From contig JABFQV010000006.1 in assembly GCA_013141495.1 (NCBI GenBank), positions 124,001 to 188,000 of the forward strand: a stretch of DNA of 64,000 nucleotides, given 5' to 3'. The notes under the pieces were generated by a model, which worked only from the letters and a program-made list of their open reading frames with translations, searched no databases and was not told where the DNA came from. Shown here in pieces: positions 38,162 to 48,471 of the stretch. The translations under genes and the position numbers were made by a program. How positions within the stretch are numbered: the first letter of the stretch is position 1; every line of letters begins with the position of its first letter. This DNA is from Methylotenera sp. (lineage in GTDB: Bacteria > Pseudomonadota > Gammaproteobacteria > Burkholderiales > Methylophilaceae).

Positions 38162-39454
38162 ATGTCGCAAAATCGACAAGTAGATCAGCATTCAGACCGT
38201 TTTATTAGTACCTTAACCAAAAATACTGTCGCGATTATTCTGGCAGGTGGGCGCGGGAGCCGTTTGAAGAATTTAACAGACTGGCGCGCCAAGCCGGCGG
38301 TGCAGTTTGGTGGAAAGTTTCGTATTATTGATTTCCCGCTTTCAAATTGCATGAACTCTGGCATTCGCCGTATTAACGTCGCCACGCAATATAAAGCACA
38401 AAGTTTAATTCAGCACATTCAGCGCGGATGGGGTTTTTTACGAGGTGAGTTTAATGAGTACGTTAACATTATCCCGGCACAACAGCGAATCTCTGAAGAT
38501 TGGTACAAAGGCACAGCCGACGCGGTATATCAAAATATAGATCTATTACGCGAGGGTGGCGCTGAGTATGTGTTGATTTTAGCGGGTGACCATATTTACA
38601 AAATGGATTACGGCAAAATGTTGGCGACGCATGTGAAAAATAATGCAGATATGACGGTTGCGTGCATTAATGTGCCTTTAGAGGATGCCAAAGGGTTTGG
38701 TGTATTGGCGGTTGATGAGTCAGACCGCGTGATTGAATTTGCTGAAAAGCCCGCTAACCCAAAGCATATGCCAGGCGACACCACTAAAGCTTTTGCAAGC
38801 ATGGGGATTTACGTATTTAACGCTAAATTCTTGTATGAGCAATTGATTCGCGATGCCGGAGACTCAAAATCTAGCCATGATTTTGGCGGTGATATTATTC
38901 CTTACATCATCAGTAAATATAAAATACAGGCACATCGATTTACTGATAGTTGTGTCGGCGCCAAGAACGGCAACTATTATTGGCGCGATGTGGGTACGAT
39001 TGATGCCTATTGGGAAGCTAACATGGAACTCACAAAAGTGATTCCTGAGCTTAATCTGTACGATAGAGATTGGCCGATTTGGACCTATCAAGAACAATTA
39101 CCACCCGCTAAGTTTGTGTTCAACGATGAAGGCAGAACTGGCAAGGCTATCGATTCTCTGGTGTCTGGCGGTTGCCTGATTAGTGGCTCACGCATTACAA
39201 GCTCTGTTTTGTTTTCTGATGTACGTGTGCATAGTTATTGCGATGTTGAGGGGTCGGTTATTTTGCCTAAAGTGACAATCAATCGAAGCGTTGTGCTCAA
39301 AAATGTGGTGATAGACCGTGGTTGCATCATCCCAGAAGGCATGCAGATTGGCGTGGACTTAGCACTGGACGCAAAACGTTTCTATGTGTCTGAAAAAGGT
39401 ATCGTATTAGTGACGCCAGATATGTTAGGGCAGAATTTATATCGTGTGGTTTGA
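38162..39454 (+). CDS. glgC: Glucose-1-phosphate adenylyltransferase
   Basis: GlgC makes ADP-glucose from ATP and glucose-1-phosphate, the committed step of bacterial glycogen synthesis. The 430-residue protein has the nucleotide-binding [24 protein letters not shown] (split here: GGRGSRL then [12 protein letters not shown]), the catalytic [12 protein letters not shown], the sugar-phosphate site [18 protein letters not shown], and a C-terminal left-handed beta helix. It begins with a strong AGGAGG ribosome site and leads the rightward operon glgC, GH57, malQ, ROK kinase. The enzyme is usually regulated by glycolytic intermediates; the effector here cannot be read from sequence. Length and motifs are typical. 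Confidence 0.97.
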   Translation: MSQNRQVDQHSDRFISTLTKNTVAIILAGGRGSRLKNLTDWRAKPAVQFGGKFRIIDFPLSNCMNSGIRRINVATQYKAQSLIQHIQRGWGFLRGEFNEYVNIIPAQQRISEDWYKGTADAVYQNIDLLREGGAEYVLILAGDHIYKMDYGKMLATHVKNNADMTVACINVPLEDAKGFGVLAVDESDRVIEFAEKPANPKHMPGDTTKAFASMGIYVFNAKFLYEQLIRDAGDSKSSHDFGGDIIPYIISKYKIQAHRFTDSCVGAKNGNYYWRDVGTIDAYWEANMELTKVIPELNLYDRDWPIWTYQEQLPPAKFVFNDEGRTGKAIDSLVSGGCLISGSRITSSVLFSDVRVHSYCDVEGSVILPKVTINRSVVLKNVVIDRGCIIPEGMQIGVDLALDAKRFYVSEKGIVLVTPDMLGQNLYRVV

Positions 39455-39483
39455 TCGCATGCTTTAAATGAAATGTTTAGTTT

Positions 39484-39510
39484 AATGGCAAGCGCGGAAA
39501 ATTTGCCATT
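39484..39510. promoter_or_regulatory. Small inverted repeat between glgC and the GH57 gene
   Basis: AATGGCAA (39484-39491) is mirrored by TTGCCATT (39503-39510) across 11 bases. It lies 30 bases after the glgC stop codon and 50 before the next start. T-rich sequence follows a little later. It could be a regulator site or a weak attenuating hairpin within the operon. Confidence 0.35.
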
Positions 39511-39560
39511 ACCTGAGCTTACCTATTTTTTTTAATTTAATAGTTTAAGGTTTTCTTGAA

Positions 39561-41294
39561 GTGAATACTGCTAGACCTAAGTTATATCTCAACCTCTACT
39601 GGCACATGCACCAACCGGATTATCGCGATTTAGCGACGAACGAATACGTGCTGCCGTGGACTTATTTACACGCCATCAAAGATTACAGTGATATGGCGTA
39701 TCACCTTGAAATCAATCCTGCAGCACGTGTGAGCTTTAATTTCGTACCGATTTTATTAGAACAGTTGGAAGACTACACGCAGCAATTTAAGCAAAACACC
39801 ATACGTGACCCTTTGCTTGCGATACTGATTAAAGAAGATTTGGAAAATATCAATCTTGATCAATGTCATTTGATTGTGCAAAGCTGTTTTAAAAGCCATC
39901 ACGAAAAAATGCTCAGCCCGTTTCCGAATTACCAACGCTTGTTACAGCTTTATCAGCTAGTAGAGCCGATGATGACGAATGATCAGTTTCATTATTTATC
40001 TGCGCAATACAAGGCAGACTTGCTGGTGTGGTATCACTTAGCTTGGTGTGGCGAGAGCTTGAGGCGTACCAATAAAGTAGTGCAAGCGCTTATGGCTAAA
40101 GGCTCACTATTTACTTATGAAGAAAGGCAACAGTTATATGCGGTGATTGGTGACACGATTTCAAATTTAATCCCGCGTTATAAAGCGTTAATGGCGCGTA
40201 AGCAAATTGAAATTTCTACCACGCCATATTACCACCCGATCCTGCCGTTATTGCTAGATTTTAAATCTACGCTAGATGCTATGCCAGCTGCGCCTTTGCC
40301 AGAAAATACCCGGTATATGGGTGGACAAAGTCGTGCGGTTGCACATGTACTATCTGCCAAAAAAGCACATCAGCATTATTTTGGTGTAGTGCCGCGCGGT
40401 ATGTGGCCAGCTGAGGGCGCTGTTTCACATGCAGCACTGTCGCTGATGGCAGAACATGGCGTTGAATGGGCCGCAACCGGCCAAGGCGTTTTGGCGAATA
40501 GTTTAATTAAGTCAAACTTAAGTGTCGCAAATAAAGATGACTATTTGTACCAGCCATATCGCGTTACCAATGGTAAACATGATGTTTTATGTTTCTTCAG
40601 AGATGATGAGCTTTCGGACAAAATTGGCTTTGAATACGCAAAAATGCACTCTAACGAAGCTGTGGGGGATTTTATTCGCTCGCTTGAGCGTATTCAGCAG
40701 GCGAACACTAGCGATCAAACCAAAGTGGTGAGCGTGATATTAGATGGTGAAAACGCTTGGGAATACTTCCCATATAACGGCTTTTACTTCTTGAGCGAAT
40801 TATACGAAGCGCTGGCAAAGCATCCTGATATTAAAATGACTACTTTCAGCGACATCGTTGATTTATATCAAGCCAAACCCAGCAAAACTAATCGATTATC
40901 CGCACCCGCTTTGCCACAAGTCGCTGCCGGTAGTTGGGTTTATGGTACCTTTAGTACCTGGATTGGTAGCAAAGATAAAAACTTGGCGTGGGATTTACTG
41001 TGTGAGGCTAAAAAAGCTTACGATAGTGCGTTGGCATCTGGTGGTTTGGACGCACAGCAGCTTAGCGCATGTGAACGCCAACTTGCTATTTGCGAAGGTT
41101 CGGATTGGTTCTGGTGGTTTGGTGATTACAATTCATCCGATAGCGTTGCCAGTTTTGATCAGCTCTATCGCCGTAATTTAATCAATTTATACACATTGCT
41201 TGGACAACCCGTGCCAGAAGCTTTGCATCAAAAAATTAGTGCAGGTGGTGGCGATGCGGATAATGCGGGCACTATGCGACGTGGGCAGGCATAG
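39561..41294 (+). CDS. GH57-family alpha-glucan enzyme
   Basis: This 577-residue glycoside hydrolase family 57 protein begins with the family signature LYWHMHQPDYRDL. The probable nucleophile is E285 in GMWPAEGAVS and the acid-base D395 in VSVILDGENAWEYFPYNG. GH57 enzymes include alpha-amylases, 4-alpha-glucanotransferases and branching enzymes. The length and position beside glgC and malQ suggest glycogen or maltodextrin turnover, but the exact reaction is not settled. The start is GTG, with AAGG about ten bases upstream. There is no signal peptide, so it acts inside the cell. The last 20 residues are Gly/Ala-rich and probably disordered. It sits between glgC and malQ on one transcript. Confidence 0.9.
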   Translation: MNTARPKLYLNLYWHMHQPDYRDLATNEYVLPWTYLHAIKDYSDMAYHLEINPAARVSFNFVPILLEQLEDYTQQFKQNTIRDPLLAILIKEDLENINLDQCHLIVQSCFKSHHEKMLSPFPNYQRLLQLYQLVEPMMTNDQFHYLSAQYKADLLVWYHLAWCGESLRRTNKVVQALMAKGSLFTYEERQQLYAVIGDTISNLIPRYKALMARKQIEISTTPYYHPILPLLLDFKSTLDAMPAAPLPENTRYMGGQSRAVAHVLSAKKAHQHYFGVVPRGMWPAEGAVSHAALSLMAEHGVEWAATGQGVLANSLIKSNLSVANKDDYLYQPYRVTNGKHDVLCFFRDDELSDKIGFEYAKMHSNEAVGDFIRSLERIQQANTSDQTKVVSVILDGENAWEYFPYNGFYFLSELYEALAKHPDIKMTTFSDIVDLYQAKPSKTNRLSAPALPQVAAGSWVYGTFSTWIGSKDKNLAWDLLCEAKKAYDSALASGGLDAQQLSACERQLAICEGSDWFWWFGDYNSSDSVASFDQLYRRNLINLYTLLGQPVPEALHQKISAGGGDADNAGTMRRGQA

Positions 41295-41347
41295 TTTGTA
41301 GCGTTAATGTAGTACGTTCCGCACAACTTTTTATTTTGTAGAAATTT

Positions 41348-42838
41348 ATGACTTTAGAATCTAACGCATCACCTTTAACAGAACGCAAGGCAGGTGTGCT
41401 ATTGCACGTTAGCTCGCTACCTAGCGCTTATTACACAGGTGATTTAGGGGTAGAAGCTTATCGCTTTGTTGATTTTTTACATGATATTGGCGCAACGGTC
41501 TGGCAAACTTTACCCATCAATATGCCGCATGCAGATAACTCGCCTTATCAGTGTTTGTCAGCGCATGCAGGAAATCCAGACTTCATTAGTTTAGAAGCAT
41601 TGCAAACACAAGGCCTGCTTACTAAAGAAGATTTAGGCGGATTACTGACCAGTAAAACCCATTTGCTGGCTAAGGCGTATGCCACATTTAGCCTGCAAGC
41701 TGATAAGAAAATGCAGCAACAATTTAGCCGTTTTTGCAAAAAACATAAGCATTGGTTAAATGATTTTGCCCTGTTTTTGGCGTTACGCAATCAATTTAAT
41801 AATGCTGGTTGGAGCCAATGGCCTGAAGTTTATAAAAATCGTGATAAAAAAACGTTAAAACTGGCGCAAGCTGAGTTGGCGCAAGAAATAGCAGTGATTC
41901 AGTTTTCACAGTTTATTTTCTTTACACAATGGTTAGCGTTAAAAAAATATGCAACGCATAAAAAAGTAGCTTTATTTGGAGATATTCCAATTTTTGTCGC
42001 TTACGACAGCGCAGATGTATGGGCTGAACCACATTTTTTTAAGCTGGATGCTGATAAAAACATGACGGTAGTGGCGGGTGTGCCGCCAGATTACTTTTCT
42101 GCAACGGGTCAACGTTGGGGTAACCCACACTACAACTGGGACGCAATGGCTGCAACTGGCTTTAGCTGGTGGGTATCGCGTATGGCGACTCAAAATGCGC
42201 TATTTGATATCGTACGTATTGATCATTTTAGAGGGTTGGAAGCGGCATGGGAAATTCCCGCGACTGAAGAAACCGCAATTAATGGTGTATGGGAATTAGC
42301 GCCTGGTGATGCTTTATTAGCCGCGATAAAAGCCGCCTTGCCTGCTATTAAATTGGTAGCAGAAGACTTGGGTATTATTACCGCAGAAGTAGATGCGTTG
42401 AGAGAAAAATACAATTTGCCAGGGATGAAAATTTTGCAATTTGCATTTAGCGGCAGCGATGATAATCCATATTTACCGCATCATATTGAAGAAAATAGTG
42501 TGGTTTACACCGGCACGCATGATAACGATACGACTCTGGGTTGGTATGAGTCAATGGATGAGCAACAGCGCGAACATGTGGATGCTTATCTTCGCATCAC
42601 TCACTATGAGCAACATGAGCCGAGTATGCCCAACGATTTAATTGCCATGGCGCTTGAATCAAAAGCGCAATTGGCGATTATTCCGATGCAGGATATTTTG
42701 GCGCTAGATGGCAATCACCGCATGAATACACCAGGTACTTCTACTGGCAATTGGCATTGGCGTTTTAATTGGCAGCAATTATCAATCGAGCAAAAAGCCA
42801 GTATTACTGAGCTAATTAAACGAACAAAGCGGCATTAA
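41348..42838 (+). CDS. malQ: 4-alpha-glucanotransferase (amylomaltase)
   Basis: This 496-residue GH77 enzyme transfers maltosyl and longer units between alpha-glucans and releases glucose. Signatures are GVLLHVSSLPSAY near the start, D292 in VRIDHFRGLEAAWEIP as nucleophile, VAEDLGII with the acid-base glutamate, and YTGTHDNDTTLGW with the third carboxylate. The length fits the short bacterial form. No signal peptide is present. It stands in the glycogen operon just before a sugar kinase, separated by four bases, so free glucose released by MalQ can be phosphorylated by the product of the next gene. That pairing is the main functional inference. Confidence 0.96.
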   Translation: MTLESNASPLTERKAGVLLHVSSLPSAYYTGDLGVEAYRFVDFLHDIGATVWQTLPINMPHADNSPYQCLSAHAGNPDFISLEALQTQGLLTKEDLGGLLTSKTHLLAKAYATFSLQADKKMQQQFSRFCKKHKHWLNDFALFLALRNQFNNAGWSQWPEVYKNRDKKTLKLAQAELAQEIAVIQFSQFIFFTQWLALKKYATHKKVALFGDIPIFVAYDSADVWAEPHFFKLDADKNMTVVAGVPPDYFSATGQRWGNPHYNWDAMAATGFSWWVSRMATQNALFDIVRIDHFRGLEAAWEIPATEETAINGVWELAPGDALLAAIKAALPAIKLVAEDLGIITAEVDALREKYNLPGMKILQFAFSGSDDNPYLPHHIEENSVVYTGTHDNDTTLGWYESMDEQQREHVDAYLRITHYEQHEPSMPNDLIAMALESKAQLAIIPMQDILALDGNHRMNTPGTSTGNWHWRFNWQQLSIEQKASITELIKRTKRH

Positions 42839-42842
42839 GTGT

Positions 42843-43811
42843 ATGGTAACCCTAATTGGCATAGACGTTGGCGGCACTAACCTACGCGTTGGCGTTGTGG
42901 AATGTCATGCTTTTACGCCACCGCAGTTACTAGAAGAAGTACGTTTTCAGGCCGACTTTTCCAGCCTTTGCAAAATACATCAACATGCACCAGAACAAGC
43001 CTGGCGAACTATTTTAACCACCATAGCGGATGCCATAAACAGTGTTCGTGCCAAGCACCCAGCTATATTGGCTGTCGGTATTGGTTTTCCTGGGTTTATA
43101 GATCCTGTCACACAAACGATTTCTCAATCACCCAATTTACCTGGCTTAAGTCATGTTGATTTAAGTGCAGATTTAAGCGCAATTATTGCATTGCCGGTAA
43201 TCACTGAGAATGACGCATTGGCGGCAGCTTATGGCGAATACATGATGCATCCAACTCAAGCCATTGGCCAAACAACAGCTCAAGCAAGTAATTTAATCTA
43301 CTTGGGCTTAGGTACTGGCGTGGGTGGTGGTTTGATTTTGAATGGTAAGCCATTCCAGGGTCAGCATGGCGTGGCCATGGAAGTAGGGCATATTATGGTT
43401 GAACCCCATGGCAGGTTGTGCGGTTGTGGCAATTTAGGCTGCATGGAGCAATATGCCTCAGCGGGCGGGGTTGCGATTAGTTATTTTGAGGCTACAAATC
43501 AGCACTGCACCGCTTTAGAAATTGCAACCCGCGCTAGCGCAGGTGATGGCGCCGCTATTGCCGCTTATCAGCGCGCGGGTGCCGCACTAGCGCAAGCCTT
43601 AGCGCATATATTAAAAGTGATTGATGTTGCAAATGTCGTCATTGGCGGCGGCATGAGTGCTGGCTGGCCGTTGATGCAACAAGCTTTTAATCAGCAATTG
43701 GCACAGGATTTAATCCCAGCTTTACGCGGCAAGGTCAACGTGAGTGTTTCTAACATGGGCGATCAGGCGGGGATTATTGGCGCGGCGTTGCTTTCACGCC
43801 CTGCCTTATAA
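42843..43811 (+). CDS. ROK-family sugar kinase, probably glucokinase
   Basis: This 322-residue ROK kinase has the N-terminal ATP motif IGIDVGGTNLRVGVV, the catalytic aspartate in ITENDALAAAYGE, GLGTGVGGGLILNGK, and the ROK zinc motif EVGHIMVEPHGRLCGCGNLGC (the conserved His and three Cys are all present). No helix-turn-helix precedes the kinase, so it is an enzyme rather than a NagC-type repressor. It starts four bases after the malQ stop codon and is translationally coupled. In this setting glucose is the likely substrate, though fructose or N-acetylglucosamine kinases look similar. It closes the glycogen operon and converges on alanine dehydrogenase. Confidence 0.9.
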   Translation: MVTLIGIDVGGTNLRVGVVECHAFTPPQLLEEVRFQADFSSLCKIHQHAPEQAWRTILTTIADAINSVRAKHPAILAVGIGFPGFIDPVTQTISQSPNLPGLSHVDLSADLSAIIALPVITENDALAAAYGEYMMHPTQAIGQTTAQASNLIYLGLGTGVGGGLILNGKPFQGQHGVAMEVGHIMVEPHGRLCGCGNLGCMEQYASAGGVAISYFEATNQHCTALEIATRASAGDGAAIAAYQRAGAALAQALAHILKVIDVANVVIGGGMSAGWPLMQQAFNQQLAQDLIPALRGKVNVSVSNMGDQAGIIGAALLSRPAL

Positions 43812-43891
43812 ACTAGCCTCTAGCCTTGCAAACTAATTTAGCTGAGTCAATTTTAAGCGTCCACTATCTGTTATTTGGATAGGTGTAGCAG

Positions 43892-45016
43892 CTACTCTTT
43901 GATTAGCTCAATGGCAGCAGATGGCTCATGGAAGGTATATCCCAGCGCGCTGGCAACCGATTGATTGGTCACTTTTCCTTGATGCACATTTAACCCGTTC
44001 AAAAAATGCCGATTATTACGCAGTGCTTGCAAACCATTGTCTGCAAGTGCCAGTACGTAAGGTAGTGTGGCATTATTGAGCGCATAGGCGGATGTGCGCG
44101 GAACCGACCCCGGCATGTTGGCCACGCAGTAATGAATGACACCATCGACCACATAGGTTGGTGCATCATGCGTGGTTGGACGCGAGGTTTCGCAACAGCC
44201 GCCTTGGTCGATTGCAACATCTACAATGACGCTCCCCGGTTTCATCTTGCTGACAATGTTGCGGGTGATGAGCTTAGGTGCTGCGGCGCCTGCAACCAGT
44301 ACTGCACCAATCACAAGGTCGGCAATGCTACAGTGATGCTCAATCGCATCTGTCGTTGAGTAAACGGTATGCAGGCGATGACCGAATTGCTTACTGAGGT
44401 TGCGTAAGACGTCTATATTACGATCCAGTAGCGTTACTATTGCGCCCATGCCGAGGGCGACATCAATGGCATTGGCGCCGACGATGCCGCCACCGATAAT
44501 CGTTACTCTGGCAGGTTCAACGCCAGTAACGCCACCCAGTAATATGCCAGCACCGCCATGTGCTTTTTCTAAAAAATAGGCGCCTGCCTGAACTGCAAGC
44601 CGTCCCGCCACCTCTGACATTGGTGCCAGCAATGGCAAGCCACCACCATCGGCGGTAACGGTTTCGTAGGCGATGCAAGTTGCTCCGGAGCTTACTAGGT
44701 CTTGAGTCTGTTCAGGGTCGGGGGCGAGGTGCAAATAAGTAAAAAGAATCTGCCCTGGCTTTAGCCACTTGCGCTCAAGGGCTTGGGGTTCCTTGACCTT
44801 AATGATCAATTGCGCCCGTTCGAATGTTTCCTGTGCTGATTTGACTATTGTTGCACCGGCGGCCTGATACTGCTGGTCTAGCGCACCAATTCCGTTACCC
44901 GCACCAGACTCGACAATAACCTCATGACCGTGCGCCACCAACTCTCTAACATTAGCTGGTACCAAGCCCACTCGATATTCACGTACCTTTATTTCCTTAG
45001 GGACCCCGATTAACAT
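43892..45016 (-). CDS. ald: Alanine dehydrogenase
   Basis: This 374-residue NAD-dependent enzyme interconverts L-alanine and pyruvate plus ammonium. The N terminus [15 protein letters not shown] and the internal VKVKEP-like stretch [14 protein letters not shown] hold substrate-binding residues. The Rossmann fold is [22 protein letters not shown], and [14 protein letters not shown] and [15 protein letters not shown] are family signatures. The frame extends to a TTG at 45037, but the ATG at 45016 matches the usual start. It stands alone leftward; the rightward signalling block begins 195 bases away. In a methylotroph it may help assimilate ammonia or balance pyruvate, which is inference. Confidence 0.95.
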   Translation of the reverse strand: MLIGVPKEIKVREYRVGLVPANVRELVAHGHEVIVESGAGNGIGALDQQYQAAGATIVKSAQETFERAQLIIKVKEPQALERKWLKPGQILFTYLHLAPDPEQTQDLVSSGATCIAYETVTADGGGLPLLAPMSEVAGRLAVQAGAYFLEKAHGGAGILLGGVTGVEPARVTIIGGGIVGANAIDVALGMGAIVTLLDRNIDVLRNLSKQFGHRLHTVYSTTDAIEHHCSIADLVIGAVLVAGAAAPKLITRNIVSKMKPGSVIVDVAIDQGGCCETSRPTTHDAPTYVVDGVIHYCVANMPGSVPRTSAYALNNATLPYVLALADNGLQALRNNRHFLNGLNVHQGKVTNQSVASALGYTFHEPSAAIELIKE

Positions 45017-45211
45017 AATTTTGTTAGCTCCGTACAAGATAACTGCGCCATACTCAGTGAGTAACTATTGTATAACATTAACAATAGCGGTTAGGTGCAG
45101 GCTTAGTTTAAGTTAAACAATTGCTTATAATGGTCGTTAAGGTGTTATAAATACGGGTATAAGTTTACAGCCTGAACTTTATTAAGCGGTAGTCATAGTT
45201 AAAGGGTTGTT

Positions 45212-45742
45212 ATGAAGCGGAAAGACATAGTACCAACAAATCAAGAGAGGCTGATGCGAGAAAACGACTTCATCGTATCCAAAACCGATCTAAAAGGTCG
45301 GATAACATACGGCAATGAGATTTTTATCGAATTTTCTGGCTATAGCGAAGAAGAGCTTATTGGCAGTCAGCACAATATAGTTCGTCATCCGGACATGCCT
45401 AGAGCCGTGTTTAGTTTGTTGTGGGATTACTTGGCGCAAGACAAAGAAATATTCGCTTTTGTTAAAAACATGTCAAAAGACGGTGGGTTTTATTGGGTAT
45501 TTACGCATGTAGCACCAATGAGAGATAAGAATAATAATAAAATCGGTTATACCTCTGTGCGTCGCATGCCTAATCCAAAAGCCATTCCGATTGTCACGAG
45601 TGTTTACAAAACCATGTTGGATGCAGAGCGCAGCGCAGGCGCTAGAGATGCGATAGCTGCCTCAGGAGCGATACTGGGCGACGTATTGAAGCAGAAAGGC
45701 GTTAGTTATGAGGAGCTTATCAATGTCTTACAGTCGCTTTAA
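45212..45742 (+). CDS. Aer/CetB-like PAS sensor protein
   Basis: This 176-residue soluble protein has one Aer-type PAS domain (about residues 18-120). The stretch [21 protein letters not shown] and [19 protein letters not shown] carry the residues typical of FAD-binding Aer PAS domains, which sense redox state. There is no membrane segment and no signalling domain. Its 3' end overlaps the following chemoreceptor gene by 20 bases. This split arrangement is the same as Campylobacter CetB (PAS) with CetA (receptor), a bipartite version of Aer used for energy taxis. FAD binding is inferred from motifs. The C-terminal 50 residues are helical and may contact the receptor's HAMP region. Confidence 0.88.
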   Translation: MKRKDIVPTNQERLMRENDFIVSKTDLKGRITYGNEIFIEFSGYSEEELIGSQHNIVRHPDMPRAVFSLLWDYLAQDKEIFAFVKNMSKDGGFYWVFTHVAPMRDKNNNKIGYTSVRRMPNPKAIPIVTSVYKTMLDAERSAGARDAIAASGAILGDVLKQKGVSYEELINVLQSL

Positions 45743-47780
45743 AAATAATGAGTCTTTAGCGCTCATTAGCGTCGTTTTTATATGGCTGTGCACGCTAATC
45801 TACTTATTGAAGTCAGCGCTAAGCGCTACCGTAGGAGGCGACTTAATCATCACGGTTTTATTGACGGCAGCCTCGTTTTTATCTGTAATTTGGTGGAGGC
45901 GTTCAACTGTTGCCGATACACGATTACTGAAAAACTTATTAAGTGCAAGTGAAGAGTGGGCGCAGGGATCTATTGGCGTGCGTATTACGCATATTGGTGG
46001 AAACGCACGACCAATGCAGCAACTCGCCTGGCACCTTAATAATTTGATGGATCAGGTAGAAGCGACCCAGGTTGACATGTACTACTCAACGACCTGTGTA
46101 GCTTACGGCAATTTTTCTAGAAAAGGCTATCCACAAGGCTTGCATGGTGAATTTTCTGTAGCGTTGGAACAATTTAACGCTGTTGCCAAAACGCTTTCTA
46201 CCACTACAACCGCAATTACTGACCTAATGAATGCCATTAACGATGGTGACTTCAGTAAAACGGTTGGTGTTAATGTCTCAGGCACTTATAGGCTGACGAT
46301 AGATAGCGCCATGGAAGCGATGGGCGCGATGCAGGCTATGTTGGGAGACATAGGAAAAGTCATGGGCGGTGTTGCTCAGGGCAACGTAAATCAGCGTGTT
46401 CAAGCGGATGGTCGCGGTAGCCTCAATCAGTTAAAAAGCGATATAAATCTTTCGCTCGATGCCCTTGATAGCCTGAATGACATCGCGCTTATTGCCAACG
46501 CATTATCTAAAGGTGATCTGACGCAAACGACGAGCAAAAATTATCCAGGTACTTTTGGTGCGGTCATTGCCGCGATGAATGGTACGGTGACTGCGCTCAA
46601 TAGTATCGTCAATGAAATTCATACCATCGTTGAAGCTGCGGCTAATCAGGGCGACTTTAGTAAACGCATGGATCTAAACGGAAAGCAGGGTTTTGGTCGC
46701 GTTATTGGTGAATCACTTAATCAGCTGACGGATACGATAGAAACTGGCTTAAAAGACATTACGCGCGTTGCTACAGCTTTTGCTTTGGGTGATTTTAGCC
46801 AAAAAATTACTAGAGACTATCACGGCACAATGGGAGAGACCAAAGACGGTATCAACGCACTGTCGGAAACCACTTCTACCAGCCTGATAGACATTACACG
46901 CGTGGCTAATGCAATTGGTGATGGCGATTTAACGCAAAGCATTAGCGCCGATTACCCTGGCGCGTTTGGACAAACCAGTGATGGCGTTAACACTACAGTT
47001 GATACACTTAGAAAATTGGTCAATGACATTAAAGTAGCCACCGAATCCATTAGCTCAGATGCCAGGCAAATTGCCGACGGTAATGCTGACCTGTCGCGAC
47101 GCACTGAGGATCAATCTTCAAGTTTGGAGAAAACAGCAGCCAGCATGGAGGAGCTATCTGCTACCGTTAAACAAAATGCTGATAATGCCAAACAAGCCAA
47201 CCAGCTTGCATCTGCCGCATCCAGCGTCGCAATAAAAGGTGGTGTGGTGGTATCAGAGGTTGTTGCCACTATGAGCGCTATTAACACCAGCGCTAAAAAG
47301 ATTGAAGATATTATCTCCGTAATCAATGGCATTGCGTTTCAAACCAATATACTGGCACTTAATGCGGCTGTAGAAGCGGCGAGGGCAGGTGAGCAAGGCC
47401 GAGGTTTTGCTGTGGTTGCGGGTGAGGTGCGTAACTTAGCCCAACGATCAGCCTCTGCAGCTAAAGAGATCAAACAACTCATTACTGACTCAGTGAGCAA
47501 AACGGCAGAAGGAACTAAGCAGGTTGAACATGCTGGCATGACCATGCAGGAAATCGTGTCATCCGTACAACAAGTGGCAGATATTATGGGCGAGATTACA
47601 GTTGCATCACAAGAGCAAAGCATTGGCATAGCGCAAGTCAATGATGCTATCTCAAAAATGGATGATGTAACACAGCAAAATACAGCCTTGGTAGAACAAG
47701 CTGCGGCGGCGGCTGAATCTATGCTGCAGCAAACCGATGAGTTAAGTAATGCCGTGAGTGTGTTTAAGTTAGAAGGATAA
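45723..47780 (+). CDS. CetA-like methyl-accepting chemotaxis protein with poly-HAMP array
   Basis: This 685-residue chemoreceptor starts at the ATG at 45723, with AGGAG seven bases upstream, rather than at an in-frame ATG at 45708. Two hydrophobic helices (about residues 12-30 and 38-57) are joined by a very short loop, so there is no periplasmic sensor domain. From residue 82 to 401 a motif like G-D-F-S recurs eight times at 44-47 residue spacing, the mark of linked HAMP units. The C-terminal signalling domain is complete, with the hairpin [21 protein letters not shown]. No CheR-binding pentapeptide is at the end. The PAS protein encoded just upstream probably supplies the sensory input, as in CetA/CetB. 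Confidence 0.93.
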   Translation: MSYSRFKNNESLALISVVFIWLCTLIYLLKSALSATVGGDLIITVLLTAASFLSVIWWRRSTVADTRLLKNLLSASEEWAQGSIGVRITHIGGNARPMQQLAWHLNNLMDQVEATQVDMYYSTTCVAYGNFSRKGYPQGLHGEFSVALEQFNAVAKTLSTTTTAITDLMNAINDGDFSKTVGVNVSGTYRLTIDSAMEAMGAMQAMLGDIGKVMGGVAQGNVNQRVQADGRGSLNQLKSDINLSLDALDSLNDIALIANALSKGDLTQTTSKNYPGTFGAVIAAMNGTVTALNSIVNEIHTIVEAAANQGDFSKRMDLNGKQGFGRVIGESLNQLTDTIETGLKDITRVATAFALGDFSQKITRDYHGTMGETKDGINALSETTSTSLIDITRVANAIGDGDLTQSISADYPGAFGQTSDGVNTTVDTLRKLVNDIKVATESISSDARQIADGNADLSRRTEDQSSSLEKTAASMEELSATVKQNADNAKQANQLASAASSVAIKGGVVVSEVVATMSAINTSAKKIEDIISVINGIAFQTNILALNAAVEAARAGEQGRGFAVVAGEVRNLAQRSASAAKEIKQLITDSVSKTAEGTKQVEHAGMTMQEIVSSVQQVADIMGEITVASQEQSIGIAQVNDAISKMDDVTQQNTALVEQAAAAAESMLQQTDELSNAVSVFKLEG

Positions 47781-47822
47781 AGCAATAAGCGTGATGGCAG
47801 TGGTTTTTTTAAAATTAACGAG

Positions 47823-47840
47823 GGTGAAAGAAATTTCACC
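47823..47840 (+). terminator. Hairpin after the chemoreceptor gene
   Basis: GGTGAAA (47823-47829) and TTTCACC (47834-47840) form a perfect 7-bp stem with a GAAA loop, 43 bases after the stop codon. The tail is AT-rich but has no uninterrupted T run immediately after the stem, so termination may be partial. Confidence 0.45.
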
Positions 47841-47892
47841 TAAAATTATTATTTTTAATGCGTTGCAAAAACCTAAGAAATAAAATTAACAA

Positions 47893-48471
47893 ATGGAATA
47901 TCCTGATATTTTACACACTTTAACCAAGCCAGATGTTGAATCTATCCCTAGCGAAACGATCGTCTATAAGCTAGATGTGGATAACAATATTGTTGCGGTA
48001 AACCGATTGTGGCAATCTTTTGCTCTAGCAAACAATGCACCAGAGTTAGCTATCGACCAAGTAATCGGCAAGCCATTAATGCAGTACATTAGTGGCAATA
48101 TTACCAAACATTTCTGGCAAACGCTCCTAGACAAAGCGCGTCTGGCAAATACAGTATTGCATCTCGATTATCGTTGTGATTCTCCAGATTTACGGCGCTT
48201 TATGCGAATTAAAGTCTATCGTGGTGACGGTGAGAGCTTGCATTTTGAGAGCGCATTGCTGCGTACTGAATCTAGACCCGTAAGTATTCACTTTAAGCGT
48301 GCGCAGCAAAGAGGCGCTGATGCCAAAGTGCGTTGCAGTTTTTGCAATGGCATTTTGCATAAAAGCCATTGGGTGGAAGCCGAAAGTTTAGTTACGGGTC
48401 AAAAATCAGTCACGTTAGATGTTATTTACGGTATTTGCCCGGTATGCCAATCTACACTGGATAGCTTATAG
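47893..48471 (+). CDS. PAS-like protein with C-terminal zinc ribbon
   Basis: I do not recognise a named family for this 192-residue soluble protein. Residues 20-125 look like a PAS domain: ETIVYKLDVDNNIVAVN, then RLWQSFALAN and a final beta-sheet section. The C-terminal 50 residues hold two Cys pairs, C148/C151 and C182/C185, spaced as in a zinc ribbon or rubredoxin-like knuckle. A sensor domain joined to a metal site suggests redox or metal sensing, but no output domain is present. It lies between the chemoreceptor and the CheB-CheR gene on the same strand, so it may feed the same signalling circuit. No strong ribosome site precedes the ATG. Confidence 0.78.
   Translation: MEYPDILHTLTKPDVESIPSETIVYKLDVDNNIVAVNRLWQSFALANNAPELAIDQVIGKPLMQYISGNITKHFWQTLLDKARLANTVLHLDYRCDSPDLRRFMRIKVYRGDGESLHFESALLRTESRPVSIHFKRAQQRGADAKVRCSFCNGILHKSHWVEAESLVTGQKSVTLDVIYGICPVCQSTLDSL

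Noticed and set aside
47339-47839. 166-residue minus-strand frame opposite the receptor signalling domain
   Set aside because: It is rich in Ser, Thr and Cys, as expected from the complement of a heptad-rich coiled coil, and the plus frame is a clear chemoreceptor.
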